This document shows positions 48,555 through 58,050 of a stretch of 64,000 bases of DNA, piece by piece. Under the pieces are notes generated by a model. The model was not told the origin of the DNA. It made no database searches and saw only the letters and a program-made list of their open reading frames with translations. The stretch spans positions 188,620 through 252,619 of the forward strand of contig NZ_LMCP01000012.1 in NCBI RefSeq assembly GCF_001425625.1, given 5' to 3'. Numbering within the stretch: the first letter of the stretch is position 1; each line of letters opens with the position of its first letter. The position numbers and the translations under genes are program-made. The stretch comes from Mesorhizobium sp. Root102 (GTDB lineage: Bacteria; Pseudomonadota; Alphaproteobacteria; Rhizobiales; Rhizobiaceae).

Positions 48555-49751
48555 TTGGATACGGGTCTGCTCATAGCGCTGCTCAACCCGACGATCGCGT
48601 TGGCGCTCGGCGCCGCGTTCCTCGTGCTATGGTCCTATCAACGCCACCGCCCCTATCTGGCCGTGCTGGCGATCAGCTACAGTCTCTCGGCAATCGGCTT
48701 CCTGCTGCAGTATTTCACCTTGCCGATCGGCATGCAGCTGACCAAGCTGGCGTCGAACATCTGCTTCACCATCGCCGGCTGCTGCCTGTCCAGCGCCATC
48801 GTCCACCGCTATGGCCGCAAGGTGCCCTATATGGGGATCGGCGTGCTCGGGGGCGGCGGCCTGGCGTCGTTGTGCTGGTTCCTGTTCGTCGCGCCGGATC
48901 TCACCTGGCGCATCCTGGCGATGAATTTCGCTTTCGGCGGCATCAGCGTTCTGGTCGCTGCCGAACTGCGCCCGGTGCGCAACAACGGTCCGACCGAGAA
49001 AATCCTGTTCGTGCTGTCGCTGCTGTCGGGCTTGAATTTCTTCGTACGCACTTTGGTCGTCGTCATCGCGCACGGACCCTTCACCAGCTATGACGGCTTC
49101 TATGGCTCGTCCTACTGGACGACAGCGCTTCTCTCGCAGGCATTGCTGTCGCTGCTCATCGCGCTGTGCCTGTTCTCCGCCGCGGCACTCGACGTGATGA
49201 AAGCGTTGAAGACCGAGACCTATACCGACCCGCTGTCGGGCCTGCTCAACCGGCGTGGCTTCGAGGAGCGCGGCATGCTGCTGCTGCGGCACTGCGCCTC
49301 GGCCCGGTTCCCGGTCGCGCTGGTGCTGGCGGACCTCGATCATTTCAAGGCGCTCAACGATGTGCACGGGCATGCGGCGGGCGATCGCGTGATCGCCGAC
49401 TTCGCCGCGAAGCTTCGGTCGGCGGCCGGCGCGCGCGGTGTTGCCGGGCGCATCGGCGGCGAGGAGTTCGCCGTGCTGCTGCCGCTCAGCGATCTCGCCG
49501 CCGCGCGGCTGTTTGCCGAGGCGGTGCGCACGCTCTATTCGGCCGGCCATGTCGACGGGCTTCCCGCCGGGACGAAGGTGACAGCCAGCTTCGGCGTGGC
49601 GGCTCGCAGCGGCGACGAGGCCCTGGAGCCGCTGATGCGCCGTGCCGACGACGCGCTCTACAAAGCCAAGAAGAACGGCCGCGACAGCGTGCGCCTGTCC
49701 TATGAGCGGCCGGAAACGGCGTTCGTGCCGGAGCCGCTCAAGACCGGCTGA
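48555..49751 (+). CDS. Membrane diguanylate cyclase (GGEEF), first of two
   Basis: A 398-residue protein. About seven N-terminal membrane helices (residues 5-215) precede a GGDEF domain that starts TDPLSGLLNRRGFEER, has ADLDHFKALNDVHGH, and the active-site loop GRIGGEEFAVLLP. Five residues before this motif there is no RxxD, so product feedback by an I-site is not expected. It makes c-di-GMP from GTP. The start is TTG at 48555; the N-terminal helix would be lost from any later start. The membrane part is a sensor of unknown ligand. Confidence 0.9.
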   Translation: MDTGLLIALLNPTIALALGAAFLVLWSYQRHRPYLAVLAISYSLSAIGFLLQYFTLPIGMQLTKLASNICFTIAGCCLSSAIVHRYGRKVPYMGIGVLGGGGLASLCWFLFVAPDLTWRILAMNFAFGGISVLVAAELRPVRNNGPTEKILFVLSLLSGLNFFVRTLVVVIAHGPFTSYDGFYGSSYWTTALLSQALLSLLIALCLFSAAALDVMKALKTETYTDPLSGLLNRRGFEERGMLLLRHCASARFPVALVLADLDHFKALNDVHGHAAGDRVIADFAAKLRSAAGARGVAGRIGGEEFAVLLPLSDLAAARLFAEAVRTLYSAGHVDGLPAGTKVTASFGVAARSGDEALEPLMRRADDALYKAKKNGRDSVRLSYERPETAFVPEPLKTG

Positions 49752-49827
49752 TCCGATCGGGTCGGGACGGCGTTAACGTCTTCTTCGCCCGTCGATGCTT
49801 AGCTGTCAGCGTGGGTGCGGGAAGAAT

Positions 49828-51036
49828 ATGAGCGGTGCCAACTTCATCCTGTTGATCAATTTGTCGGTCGCCGGCCTGCTGGCGGCATCCTTCATGGCGG
49901 TCGCTTTCCACGATGTCGGCCGCGCGCCGGCGCGCTGGCTGGGATTTGGCTATCTGCTGGGCATGGCCTATTCGGCCATCGAATTCAGCATTCCCGCTTT
50001 CACCGACGCGCGGCTCCCGGTCGTTGCCGCCTTCGCGGTCTTCCTTGGCGCCACCATTGCATTCAATGGCGGGCTTGCCCGTAAATACGGCGTGGCACCG
50101 CCCTGGAAGCCGATGCTGTTGTTCCTGGTCGTCACCACTGTCGCTGTGTATTTCGTGCAGGATCTGCCGCGCCAGTCGCTGGTCCGCATGATGGCCTACC
50201 AGCTTCCCTATGCCGTCATGCAGTTCGTCGGGCTGGCCATCGTCTGGTCATCTAGGCAAAGGCTCGCCCGTCTTGACCGCATCCTGATGGCAGTGCTGGC
50301 GGCCAGCGGCCTGCAGTTTGCCTCCAAGCCGTTCATCGCGCATGCGCTTGGCGGCTGGGGCGCCAATCCGCAGGCCTATCTGCAAAGCAACTACGCGCTG
50401 GTGTCGCAGTCGCTCGGCACTGTCTTTGCGCTGGCGCTGGCGCTGCTGATGCTGGCCATCCTGGTTCGCGACGTGCTCGCCGAAGTAACGTCGAAATCGG
50501 AGATGGACACGCTTTCGCGCCTGCTCAACCGCGGCGGCTTCACCCGCCATGCCGAGCTGGCGGTGCTTGGCGCGATGCGGCAAGGCGTGCCAGTCGCGCT
50601 GGTCATCGCTGACCTCGATCATTTCAAGAGCGTCAACGACAGTTTTGGCCATGCGTCCGGCGACCGGGTGATCGAAACTTTTGCAGGCTTCCTGCGCGAA
50701 GCCGCCACCGGGCATCATGTCGCCGGCCGCATCGGCGGCGAGGAGTTCGCCATCATCCTGCCGGGAACCAACCTTGCCGCCGCGCGGCTGTTCGCGGAGG
50801 GCACGCGTAGCGCTTTCGGCGCGCTGCCAATCGACGGATTGCCGGCGGGCAACCGCTGCACCGCGAGCTTCGGCGTCGCCGAACTTCATCCGAGCGAAGA
50901 CTTTGCCGATCTGATGCGGCGCGCCGACCAGGCGCTCTATCAGGCCAAGAATGCCGGGCGCGATTGCGTGCGCGTCTCCGCCGGGCCGGCCGGCAACTGG
51001 TCGTCAGCCGGAATGGAAGCTAGCGGCAGGGGCTGA
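49828..51036 (+). CDS. Membrane diguanylate cyclase (GGEEF), second of two
   Basis: A 402-residue paralogue of the upstream gene with the same layout: about six to seven membrane helices, then a GGDEF domain with MDTLSRLLNRGGFTRH, ADLDHFKSVNDSFGHASGD and GRIGGEEFAIILP. It also has no RxxD I-site. The membrane halves differ much more than the cyclase halves, suggesting different signals and a common output. The ATG at 49828 is preferred over an earlier in-frame ATG. Its 3' end overlaps the next convergent gene by 17 bases. Confidence 0.9.
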   Translation: MSGANFILLINLSVAGLLAASFMAVAFHDVGRAPARWLGFGYLLGMAYSAIEFSIPAFTDARLPVVAAFAVFLGATIAFNGGLARKYGVAPPWKPMLLFLVVTTVAVYFVQDLPRQSLVRMMAYQLPYAVMQFVGLAIVWSSRQRLARLDRILMAVLAASGLQFASKPFIAHALGGWGANPQAYLQSNYALVSQSLGTVFALALALLMLAILVRDVLAEVTSKSEMDTLSRLLNRGGFTRHAELAVLGAMRQGVPVALVIADLDHFKSVNDSFGHASGDRVIETFAGFLREAATGHHVAGRIGGEEFAIILPGTNLAAARLFAEGTRSAFGALPIDGLPAGNRCTASFGVAELHPSEDFADLMRRADQALYQAKNAGRDCVRVSAGPAGNWSSAGMEASGRG

Positions 51037-51382
51037 GTTCGGGCATCTCGCCGTCGGAGAGACCGTACATATAGGAGCGGCCCTTCACCAGCACGGGCGG
51101 CCGGTAGCAATCGCCGTATCCCGATATCTCGTCGGCCTCGTTCTCGTAGATCACCTTGGGCTGGCCGGCGCTGGTGTAGTCGGACAGTTGCTTGGCCAGC
51201 CTGCCTTCGCCGACGAGGATGCGCTTGTAGCCGGCGGCGCTGTCGATGACGAGATTGCCAAAGGAATCGGCGTAGACGCGATCCTGATGCCGCGCGCCGG
51301 CGACCGCTGGCGCTGCCAGGCCAACGACCGAAGCCGCCACTATGAGCGCCGCAAGGCGCGATCTGCCCGAATTCGAACGCAT
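51020..51382 (-). CDS. Small secreted protein of unknown function
   Basis: A 120-residue exported protein with a signal peptide (about residues 1-28, ending PAVAG). The mature region has a repeated basic-aromatic pattern (RVYADSFGNLVIDSAAGYKRILVG) and two Cys near the end (YGDCYRPP, LSPCR). GGAGGAC precedes the ATG. No family is recognised. It overlaps the end of the diguanylate cyclase gene tail to tail. Confidence 0.75.
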   Translation of the reverse strand: MRSNSGRSRLAALIVAASVVGLAAPAVAGARHQDRVYADSFGNLVIDSAAGYKRILVGEGRLAKQLSDYTSAGQPKVIYENEADEISGYGDCYRPPVLVKGRSYMYGLSDGEMPELSPCR

Positions 51383-51642
51383 GGCGTCCTCCGTGTCTTG
51401 AGGAAAGCCTCCTCGAATCGGAAATTAACGTTTTCTTAATCTTTGTTAAGAGGCTGACGTGCTTCGCGGCGATGTCTCGGTAAACATGGTTAATATCCAT
51501 TAATATCCGACTGGATGGAAAACCCGGTGGCCATCATTCGGCCATGCTTGACCGCACCATCGCGCCGTATCCGTCTCGACGTCGGGATGACCTTGATCTT
51601 GGCAAAGCATCGCGGCTGACTTGCCGCGCGGGAGGACAGCAT

Positions 51643-52068
51643 ATGGCGCTACGCCGGCCGATTTGGGTGTCCGTTTTCCCGTTGCTCGTTATCGTTGCTG
51701 CCTGTGTGCCACAGGGCAGCGCGCCGGAGGCGGCCAATACCGTCGTCTCGCCTGCGCCGGCTCGGCGGTCCATCACAGCCGCGGCGGCGCCGGCAGATGC
51801 AACCAAGATCATCACCGACCTTACTGCGCCGCGATTGGGCATAGGCACGGCCACCTACAGATGCGGCAATAACGGTATGATTACCATCCAAAATCTCGGC
51901 AGGTCGTTGCGTGTGGTCGGGTCCGACGGCGCGACCGAGGAGTTTGCGGCGTCGCCGGCCAACCAGAGCAGCCGCTACCAGGCGGTCACGCATGACGCAA
52001 TCGTGATCGACGGACGCGAGGCGCTGGTGATGAAGAAGGGGTCGACGCCGCAGACCTGCAAACGCTAA
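51643..52068 (+). CDS. Small lipoprotein with MliC-like C-terminal region
   Basis: A 141-residue lipoprotein. The lipobox is VIVAAC near residue 21, followed by an Ala/Pro/Ser linker. The C-terminal 75 residues begin ATYRCGNNGMITIQNL and end ALVMKKGSTPQTCKR, with two Cys, Tyr-rich SSRYQAV and a beta-sheet pattern reminiscent of MliC/PliC lysozyme inhibitors. The match is by pattern only. GGAGGACAG precedes the ATG at 51643. Confidence 0.75.
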   Translation: MALRRPIWVSVFPLLVIVAACVPQGSAPEAANTVVSPAPARRSITAAAAPADATKIITDLTAPRLGIGTATYRCGNNGMITIQNLGRSLRVVGSDGATEEFAASPANQSSRYQAVTHDAIVIDGREALVMKKGSTPQTCKR

Positions 52069-52163
52069 CGCCAATCTCAATACGGCTAAACATGCTGCAC
52101 TGCAGCGACGTCGAGCCGGCTTCGGGCCATGAGTCCCTAATCGATTGAAGCCCGAGCCCGCCT

Positions 52164-52194
52164 TTTAGTCAGACTAAATTACGTTTTCAAAACG
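52164..52194. promoter_or_regulatory. Two adjacent palindromes upstream of sdhC
   Basis: TTTAGTC-A-GACTAAA (52164-52178) is a perfect palindrome. Three bases later lies a second perfect one, CGTTTT-C-AAAACG (52182-52194). They end 120 bases before sdhC. The first resembles the ends of a rhizobial Irr box (TTTAG/CTAAA) but with spacing two bases shorter. Confidence 0.5.
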
Positions 52195-52314
52195 GTTTTC
52201 TGGCTTTGACGCGGTGCAAAAAGAGCATTAGAAACCGGCTGTCCGAAGTCGCAACCGGAAGCGGCAATGCCGCATTTCCACCTGAGGCTCCAGAGACGCC
52301 GAACTGGGGGAGCC

Positions 52315-52734
52315 ATGAGCAAATCACCAGCCACCCGCGAATTTGCCAGACGTGAACGGCCGCTTTCGCCGCATCTGAGCGTGTACCGGCCGCCGATCAC
52401 GATGACGATGTCGATCATCCATCGCATCACAGGCGGCGCGCTGTATTTCGGCACGCTGCTGGTCGCTCTGTGGCTGATGGCGGCGGCAAGCTCACAGGCG
52501 ACCTTCGACTGGGTCAACTGGGCCTTCGGCACCTGGCTCGGCCGGTTGATCCTGTTCGGCTACACCTGGGCGCTGATGCATCACATGCTGGGTGGCGTGC
52601 GCCATCTGGTCTGGGATACCGGCGCCGGCCTCGAGAAGCACACGGCCTCGAAGATCGCCTGGGCGACGCTGGTTGGCTCGATCCTGCTCACATTGCTGAT
52701 CTGGATCGCCGGCTATATGGCGCGGGGGGCCTGA
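52315..52734 (+). CDS. sdhC: Succinate dehydrogenase cytochrome b556 subunit
   Basis: A 139-residue membrane anchor with three helices. [20 protein letters not shown] and [11 protein letters not shown] are diagnostic, and the haem ligand His is likely in [19 protein letters not shown] lies before the ATG at 52315. sdhD follows after 2 bases. Confidence 0.95.
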   Translation: MSKSPATREFARRERPLSPHLSVYRPPITMTMSIIHRITGGALYFGTLLVALWLMAAASSQATFDWVNWAFGTWLGRLILFGYTWALMHHMLGGVRHLVWDTGAGLEKHTASKIAWATLVGSILLTLLIWIAGYMARGA

Positions 52735-52736
52735 TC

Positions 52737-53132
52737 ATGAGCGGCAACAACTCCGACATGCGCACGCCGCTGGCGAAGGTTCGCGGCCTGGGTTCGGCCC
52801 GCGAGGGCACCGGACATTTCTGGCGCCAGCGCCTGACCGCGATCGCCAACATCCCGCTGACGCTGTTCTTCGTCGGTTTCCTGATCGCGCTCAACGGCGC
52901 CGGTTATGAGCATGTGCGGGCAGCCCTTGCCAATCCGTTCGTTGCGCTGGTGATGGCCCTGGTGCTCGTCTCCGGGCTCACCCATATGCGGCTCGGCATG
53001 CAGGTGATCATCGAGGATTACGTGCATGGCGAGGGCATGAAGCTGGCGCTGATAGCGCTCAACACATTTTTCACCATAGCGGTCGGCGTCGCCTCGATCT
53101 TCGCCCTGCTCAAGCTGACATTCGGAGGCTGA
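52737..53132 (+). CDS. sdhD: Succinate dehydrogenase membrane anchor SdhD
   Basis: A 131-residue three-helix anchor. The region [18 protein letters not shown] starts the core and [20 protein letters not shown] is the quinone/haem-side motif. Size and position are typical. sdhA begins one base after its stop. Confidence 0.95.
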   Translation: MSGNNSDMRTPLAKVRGLGSAREGTGHFWRQRLTAIANIPLTLFFVGFLIALNGAGYEHVRAALANPFVALVMALVLVSGLTHMRLGMQVIIEDYVHGEGMKLALIALNTFFTIAVGVASIFALLKLTFGG

Positions 53133-53133
53133 G

Positions 53134-54969
53134 TTGGCCAAGGACGCAAAACAAGCCAACACGGCGGGCTATACCTTTGTCGACCACAAGTTCGACGTCG
53201 TGGTCGTCGGCGCCGGCGGCGCCGGCCTGCGCGCCACGCTCGGCATGGCCGAACAGGGCCTGCGCACCGCCTGCATCACCAAGGTGTTCCCGACCCGCTC
53301 GCACACCGTGGCGGCGCAAGGTGGCATTGCCGCTTCGCTTGCCAATATGGGTCCCGACAATTGGCAATGGCATCTCTTCGATACAGTCAAGGGTTCGGAC
53401 TGGCTGGGCGACATCGACGCGCAGGAATACATGGTCCAGCAGGCACCCGCCGCGGTTTATGAACTCGAACATTACGGCGTGCCGTTCTCGCGCACCGAAG
53501 AGGGCAAGATCTATCAACGGCCGTTCGGCGGCATGATGATGAATTTCGGTGAAGGCCCGCCCGTGCAGCGCACATGCGCCGCCGCCGACCGCACCGGCCA
53601 TGCCATGCTGCACACGCTCTACGGCCAGTCGCTGAAGCACAATGCGCAGTTCTTCATCGAGTATTTCGCGCTTGACCTGATCATGGAGCCGGACGGCACT
53701 TGCACCGGCGTCGTCGCCTGGAATCTCGACGACGGCACCATCCACCGCTTCTCGGCCAAGATGGTGGTGCTGGCGACGGGCGGCTATGGCCGGACCTATT
53801 TCTCGGCCACTTCGGCGCATACCTGCACCGGCGACGGCGGCGGCATGGCCGCGCGGGCGGGGTTCCCCCTTCAGGACATGGAGTTCGTGCAGTTCCACCC
53901 GACCGGCATCTATGGCGCCGGCTGCCTGATCACCGAGGGCGCGCGCGGCGAGGGCGGCTATCTCGTCAATTCGGAGGGTGAGCGCTTCATGGAGCGCTAC
54001 GCGCCGTCGGCCAAGGACCTTGCCTCGCGCGACGTCGTTTCGCGTTGCATGACGCTGGAAATCCGCGAGGGCCGCGGCGTCGGCCCGAAGAAGGACCACA
54101 TCTTCCTGCATCTCGACCACCTCGATCCGGCCGTCCTGCATGAGCGGCTGCCGGGCATTTCGGAATCGGCCAAGATCTTTGCCGGCGTCGACCTGACCAA
54201 GGAGCCGATCCCGGTGCTGCCGACGGTGCACTACAATATGGGCGGCGTGCCGACCAATTACTGGGGCGAGGTGCTCAACCCGACGGCGCGAAGCCCGGAC
54301 AGGGTATCGCCCGGACTGATGGCGGTCGGCGAAGCCGGCTGCGCCTCCGTGCACGGCGCCAACCGGCTCGGCTCGAATTCGCTGATCGATCTGGTGGTGT
54401 TCGGCCGCGCGGCGGCGATCCGGGCCGGCCAGGTGATCGACCGCAGTTCGGCGATCCCTTCGCCCAACGAGGCCTCGGTCGAAAAGATCATGGACCGCTT
54501 CGACCGGCTGCGCCACGCCAACGGCTCGACGCCGACGGCGGTGCTGCGTGAGAAGATGCAGAAGGCTATGCAGGAAGATGCGGCGGTGTTCCGTACGCAG
54601 GAATCGCTGGACAGTGGCTGCAAGCGCATTTCGCAGATCTGGGGCGAGCTCAAGGACATAAAAGTGTTCGACCGCTCGATGATCTGGAACTCCGACCTGG
54701 TCGAGACGCTGGAGTTGGAAAACCTGATGGCCAACGCCATCACCACGGTCTATGGCGCGGCGGCGCGCAAGGAGAGCCGTGGCGCGCACGCGCGGGAAGA
54801 TTTTTCCGCCCGCGACGACGCCAACTGGCGCAAGCACACGCTGGCGCGGCTCAGCGAAGACGGCAAGGTGACGCTCTCCTATCGGCCGGTGCACACCGAG
54901 CCGCAGCTGGCGGAAAAGGACGGCGGCATCAGCCTCGCCAAGATCGCGCCGAAGGCCAGGGTGTATTGA
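53134..54969 (+). CDS. sdhA: Succinate dehydrogenase flavoprotein subunit
   Basis: A 611-residue flavoprotein. FAD loop [12 protein letters not shown], covalent-FAD His in [14 protein letters not shown], and substrate-binding [21 protein letters not shown] are all in place. The start is TTG at 53134, preceded by GGAGG; no ATG is available in this position. It oxidises succinate to fumarate in complex II. Confidence 0.97.
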   Translation: MAKDAKQANTAGYTFVDHKFDVVVVGAGGAGLRATLGMAEQGLRTACITKVFPTRSHTVAAQGGIAASLANMGPDNWQWHLFDTVKGSDWLGDIDAQEYMVQQAPAAVYELEHYGVPFSRTEEGKIYQRPFGGMMMNFGEGPPVQRTCAAADRTGHAMLHTLYGQSLKHNAQFFIEYFALDLIMEPDGTCTGVVAWNLDDGTIHRFSAKMVVLATGGYGRTYFSATSAHTCTGDGGGMAARAGFPLQDMEFVQFHPTGIYGAGCLITEGARGEGGYLVNSEGERFMERYAPSAKDLASRDVVSRCMTLEIREGRGVGPKKDHIFLHLDHLDPAVLHERLPGISESAKIFAGVDLTKEPIPVLPTVHYNMGGVPTNYWGEVLNPTARSPDRVSPGLMAVGEAGCASVHGANRLGSNSLIDLVVFGRAAAIRAGQVIDRSSAIPSPNEASVEKIMDRFDRLRHANGSTPTAVLREKMQKAMQEDAAVFRTQESLDSGCKRISQIWGELKDIKVFDRSMIWNSDLVETLELENLMANAITTVYGAAARKESRGAHAREDFSARDDANWRKHTLARLSEDGKVTLSYRPVHTEPQLAEKDGGISLAKIAPKARVY

Positions 54970-54978
54970 GGATCAAAC

Positions 54979-55758
54979 ATGGTTGAACTCACGCTCCCCA
55001 AGAACTCGCAGATCAAGGCCGGAAAGACCTGGCCAAAGCCGGAAGGCGCCACCAATCTGCGCGAGTATCGCATCTACCGCTGGTCGCCGGACGACGACGA
55101 GAACCCGCGCATCGACACCTATTTCGTCGACATGGACGATTGCGGGCCGATGGTGCTCGACGCGCTGCTTTGGATCAAGAACAAGATCGACCCGACGCTG
55201 ACCTTGCGGCGCTCCTGCCGCGAAGGCATTTGCGGCTCCTGCGCCATGAACATCGACGGTTCCAACACCCTCGCCTGCACCAAGGGCTGCGACGACATTT
55301 CCGGCGCCGTCAAGGTCTACCCGCTGCCGCATATGCAGGTGGTCAAGGACCTGGTGCCCGACCTCACCAATTTCTACGCCCAGCATGCCTCGATCCAGCC
55401 ATGGCTGAAGACGGTGTCGCCGGAGCCGGCCAAGGAATGGCTGCAAAGCCATGAGGACCGCGAGAAGCTCGACGGGCTCTACGAATGCATATTATGCGCC
55501 TGCTGCTCGACCTCGTGCCCAAGCTACTGGTGGAACGGCGACCGCTATCTCGGCCCTGCAACGCTGCTGCAGGCCTATCGCTGGCTGATCGATAGCCGCG
55601 ATGAGGCCAAGGGCGAGCGGCTCGACAATCTCGAAGACCCGTTCCGGCTCTATCGCTGCCACACCATCATGAACTGCACGCAGACCTGCCCCAAGGGCCT
55701 CAACCCGGCCAAGGCGATCGCCGAGATCAAGAAGATGATGGTGGAGCGGCGCGTCTGA
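54979..55758 (+). CDS. sdhB: Succinate dehydrogenase iron-sulfur subunit
   Basis: A 259-residue subunit with three clusters: 2Fe-2S in [15 protein letters not shown], and 4Fe-4S and 3Fe-4S in [17 protein letters not shown] and [17 protein letters not shown]. It passes electrons from SdhA to quinone. The C-terminus is KKMMVERRV; a decayed second copy of this end lies 79 bases downstream. Confidence 0.97.
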   Translation: MVELTLPKNSQIKAGKTWPKPEGATNLREYRIYRWSPDDDENPRIDTYFVDMDDCGPMVLDALLWIKNKIDPTLTLRRSCREGICGSCAMNIDGSNTLACTKGCDDISGAVKVYPLPHMQVVKDLVPDLTNFYAQHASIQPWLKTVSPEPAKEWLQSHEDREKLDGLYECILCACCSTSCPSYWWNGDRYLGPATLLQAYRWLIDSRDEAKGERLDNLEDPFRLYRCHTIMNCTQTCPKGLNPAKAIAEIKKMMVERRV

Positions 55759-55860
55759 CGGCACTCGTTTTTTCTTTTGCGCCTTCGACGACACGGCTGC
55801 CGACATGAAGAAGATGATGGCCCAACGGCACGTCTAAGTTCGCTGCTTTTGCGCGCTTCA
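55759..55860. repeat. Decayed duplicate of the sdhB 3' end
   Basis: At 55805-55837 the sequence ATGAAGAAGATGATGG followed by CCCAACGGCACGTCTAA parallels 55726-55758, the end of sdhB (KKMMAQRHV against KKMMVERRV). The following sequence also matches loosely (CTTTTGCGCGCTTCAGAACG against TCTTTTGCGCCTTCGACGAC). It looks like an old tandem duplication of the end of the operon. Confidence 0.6.
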
Positions 55861-55957
55861 GAACGGGGCTGGCATATCGGCAAGCGCGGATAGTTCAACC
55901 TCTGGCGATGTTCCGCCGTAAGCCCGCTACCGAGCCCCTTGCATTTGGCTACCGCGA

Positions 55958-55981
55958 CATACAATATCCATACATCTGGAT
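55958..55981. promoter_or_regulatory. CATACA direct repeats upstream of the MocR gene
   Basis: CATACA occurs at 55958-55963 and again at 55969-55974, an 11-base spacing that puts both on one helix face. ATCCA/TGGAT (55966-55970 and 55977-55981) adds dyad symmetry. The sites end 18 bases before the ATG, suited to autoregulation. Confidence 0.5.
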
Positions 55982-55999
55982 AGCGGGGGGGCGAAGACG

Positions 56000-57391
56000 A
56001 TGGACGACAATCAGGCTTCATGGACGCCGGTCATCCGCAAAAGCGACGGACCGGTCTATCTCGCCATTGCCGACGCCCTGTCGGCCGACATCGTCTCGGG
56101 CCGGCTGGCCGGAGGGTTCAGGCTGCCGCCGCAGCGCACGCTCGCGGATGCGCTCGGCATCGATTTCACAACGGTCAGCCGCGCCTATGCCGAGGCGCGC
56201 AAGCGCGGGCTGATCGATGGACGGGTCGGGCAGGGCACCTATGTCCGAGCACGACGACCGGCCGAAGGACGAAATGTTTCGACCGGCCTTGTCGACATGA
56301 GCATGAACCTGCCGCCCCGCTTCGAGGATGCCGTGCTGGTCGCACGGATGTGGGACGGAATTGCCGATCTGCGGGCGGATGACGGGCTGGACCTGCTCCT
56401 GCGCTACCAGGAGGCCGGTGGAACCGGGCGCGACCGGGCCGCCGGCGCGCGCTGGCTTTCGCCGAGGCTTGGGGTCATTCCGGCGGAGCGGCTTCTGGTC
56501 TGCCCCGGAGCGCAGGGAGCGCTGCTGGCGCTCGCCGGCGTGCTGGCCGGGCCCGGGGAGACGATCTGCACCGAAGCCCTGACCTACCCCGGTTTCCGGT
56601 CGCTAGCCGCGCATCTCAGGATCAATCTCGTCGGGGTTCCAATCGACGAGCATGGACTTGTTCCCGAGGGATTCGAATCCGCCTGCAGGGAATACAAGCC
56701 AAAAGCGCTCTATTGCACGCCGACCCTGCACAATCCGACGACTGCGACCTTGCCCCTCGACCGTCGCGAGGCCTTGATCGGGATTGCCCGCCGCCATCAG
56801 GTGCCGATCATCGAGGACGATGCCTATGGAGCCTTGCCGACCGCCCCGGTGCCGCCGCTGGCCGCCCTCGCGCCGGACCTCGTCTACCATGTCGCGGGGC
56901 TGGCGAAATGCCTGTCCCCTGCGTTGCGGATCGCCTATCTCGTGCTTCCGGACGGCCGCTCGGCCGCCAGGGTGGCGGGCGCCATAAGGGCGACCGCTTC
57001 CATGGCCTCGCCGCTGACGGCCGCCATCGCGACCCGCTGGATCGAGGACGGAACCGCCGATGCGGTTCTTGCCGCGATCCGCGAGGAGTCGCGCCGCCGG
57101 CAGGCCATCGCCACGGCCATCTTGCCACCCGGCTCCTGCCAAGCCGATCCGCAGGGTTTCCATGCCTGGCTGCGGCTGGCCGGACCCTGGACGCGAGGCG
57201 AATTCACCGCTCGGCTGCGCTCGGCCGGCATCGGCGCGGTGGCAAGCGATGCCTTCGCCTTCACGTCGCCTCCCGAGGCCGTCCGCCTGGGTCTCGGCGC
57301 GGCCGCGAACCGCGACGATCTGCGCGACAGCCTGTGCATCGTCGCGGATCTCCTGTCGCAGTCGCCTTCCGTATCGTCGATGGTGGTTTGA
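56000..57391 (+). CDS. MocR/GabR-type regulator (GntR domain fused to aminotransferase)
   Basis: A 463-residue regulator. The N-terminal winged helix (about residues 15-90) includes GGFRLPPQRTLADALGIDFTT and the wing GLIDGRVGQGTYV. The rest is a fold-type I aminotransferase domain with LHNPTTATLP, PIIEDDAYG (PLP Asp and aromatic) and the PLP Lys in AGLAKCLSPALRIAY. The family senses a metabolite with PLP and binds direct repeats. The target may be the downstream DUF983 gene or itself, as CATACA motifs lie at both places. Confidence 0.92.
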   Translation: MDDNQASWTPVIRKSDGPVYLAIADALSADIVSGRLAGGFRLPPQRTLADALGIDFTTVSRAYAEARKRGLIDGRVGQGTYVRARRPAEGRNVSTGLVDMSMNLPPRFEDAVLVARMWDGIADLRADDGLDLLLRYQEAGGTGRDRAAGARWLSPRLGVIPAERLLVCPGAQGALLALAGVLAGPGETICTEALTYPGFRSLAAHLRINLVGVPIDEHGLVPEGFESACREYKPKALYCTPTLHNPTTATLPLDRREALIGIARRHQVPIIEDDAYGALPTAPVPPLAALAPDLVYHVAGLAKCLSPALRIAYLVLPDGRSAARVAGAIRATASMASPLTAAIATRWIEDGTADAVLAAIREESRRRQAIATAILPPGSCQADPQGFHAWLRLAGPWTRGEFTARLRSAGIGAVASDAFAFTSPPEAVRLGLGAAANRDDLRDSLCIVADLLSQSPSVSSMVV

Positions 57392-57408
57392 TCTTGTAGG
57401 GATTGCTC

Positions 57409-57441
57409 TTGACAATGTATGTATTCATATCGCATACATTG
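57409..57441 (+). promoter_or_regulatory. Inverted repeat overlapping a promoter before the DUF983 gene
   Basis: CAATGTATG (57413-57421) and CATACATTG (57433-57441) form a perfect 9-bp inverted repeat with an 11-base spacer. It overlaps a consensus -35 TTGACA at 57409-57414. The right half shares CATACA with the sites before the MocR gene. Confidence 0.6.
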
Positions 57442-57549
57442 TGCAATCAATGACGCGCGTGGAGATGAGCAGACTGCGCCATCACACGCAGACAGCCGGG
57501 CGCGACCCCCGTAGCGTTCCCTGGGCGTCACAGACAAGGACTGGTCAAG

Positions 57550-57984
57550 ATGACTCCGGATCGTGAATGGGCTCCCCTCTCGCCGATTGAAACGGGCATA
57601 AGGGGGCGTTGTCCGCGCTGTGGCGAAGGACATCTGTTCGAAGGCTTCCTGAAGCTGCGCAAGGGCTGCGAAGTCTGCGGCCTCGATTATTCCTTCGCCG
57701 ATCCGGCCGACGGTCCGGCTTTCTTCGTGATCTGCTTTGCATGCGTGCCGAGCGTGGTGCTGGCACTCTGGATCGAGGTGCGCTTCGAAGCGCCCTACTG
57801 GATGCATCTCGTCACGACCTTGCCGTTCATGCTGCTGACGTGCATCCCGCCATTGCGGCCGCTGAAGGGATGGCTGGTGGCCAGCCAGTATTTCTACAAG
57901 GCGGAGGAAGGCCGGATGGTGACGCCTCTGATCCCGTCGGCATCCGCCGTGACAGCCGGTTTGCCAAGCGACGACAGGCAGTGA
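57550..57984 (+). CDS. DUF983 family protein with zinc ribbon
   Basis: A 144-residue protein. The N-terminal zinc ribbon has two CxxC pairs (RGRCPRCGEGHLF and GCEVCGLDYSF). Two to three hydrophobic segments follow (FFVICFACVPSVVLALWI, LVTTLPFMLLTCIPPL). Family function is unknown; some members sit near cytochrome oxidase genes. It is probably controlled by the inverted repeat 108 bases upstream. Confidence 0.88.
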   Translation: MTPDREWAPLSPIETGIRGRCPRCGEGHLFEGFLKLRKGCEVCGLDYSFADPADGPAFFVICFACVPSVVLALWIEVRFEAPYWMHLVTTLPFMLLTCIPPLRPLKGWLVASQYFYKAEEGRMVTPLIPSASAVTAGLPSDDRQ

Positions 57985-58050
57985 CGAATGTCGCCGCGGC
58001 CGCCAAGATGAGGGTTGAACGGCTGGTCCAGCCACGGCTATAGGCACTGG

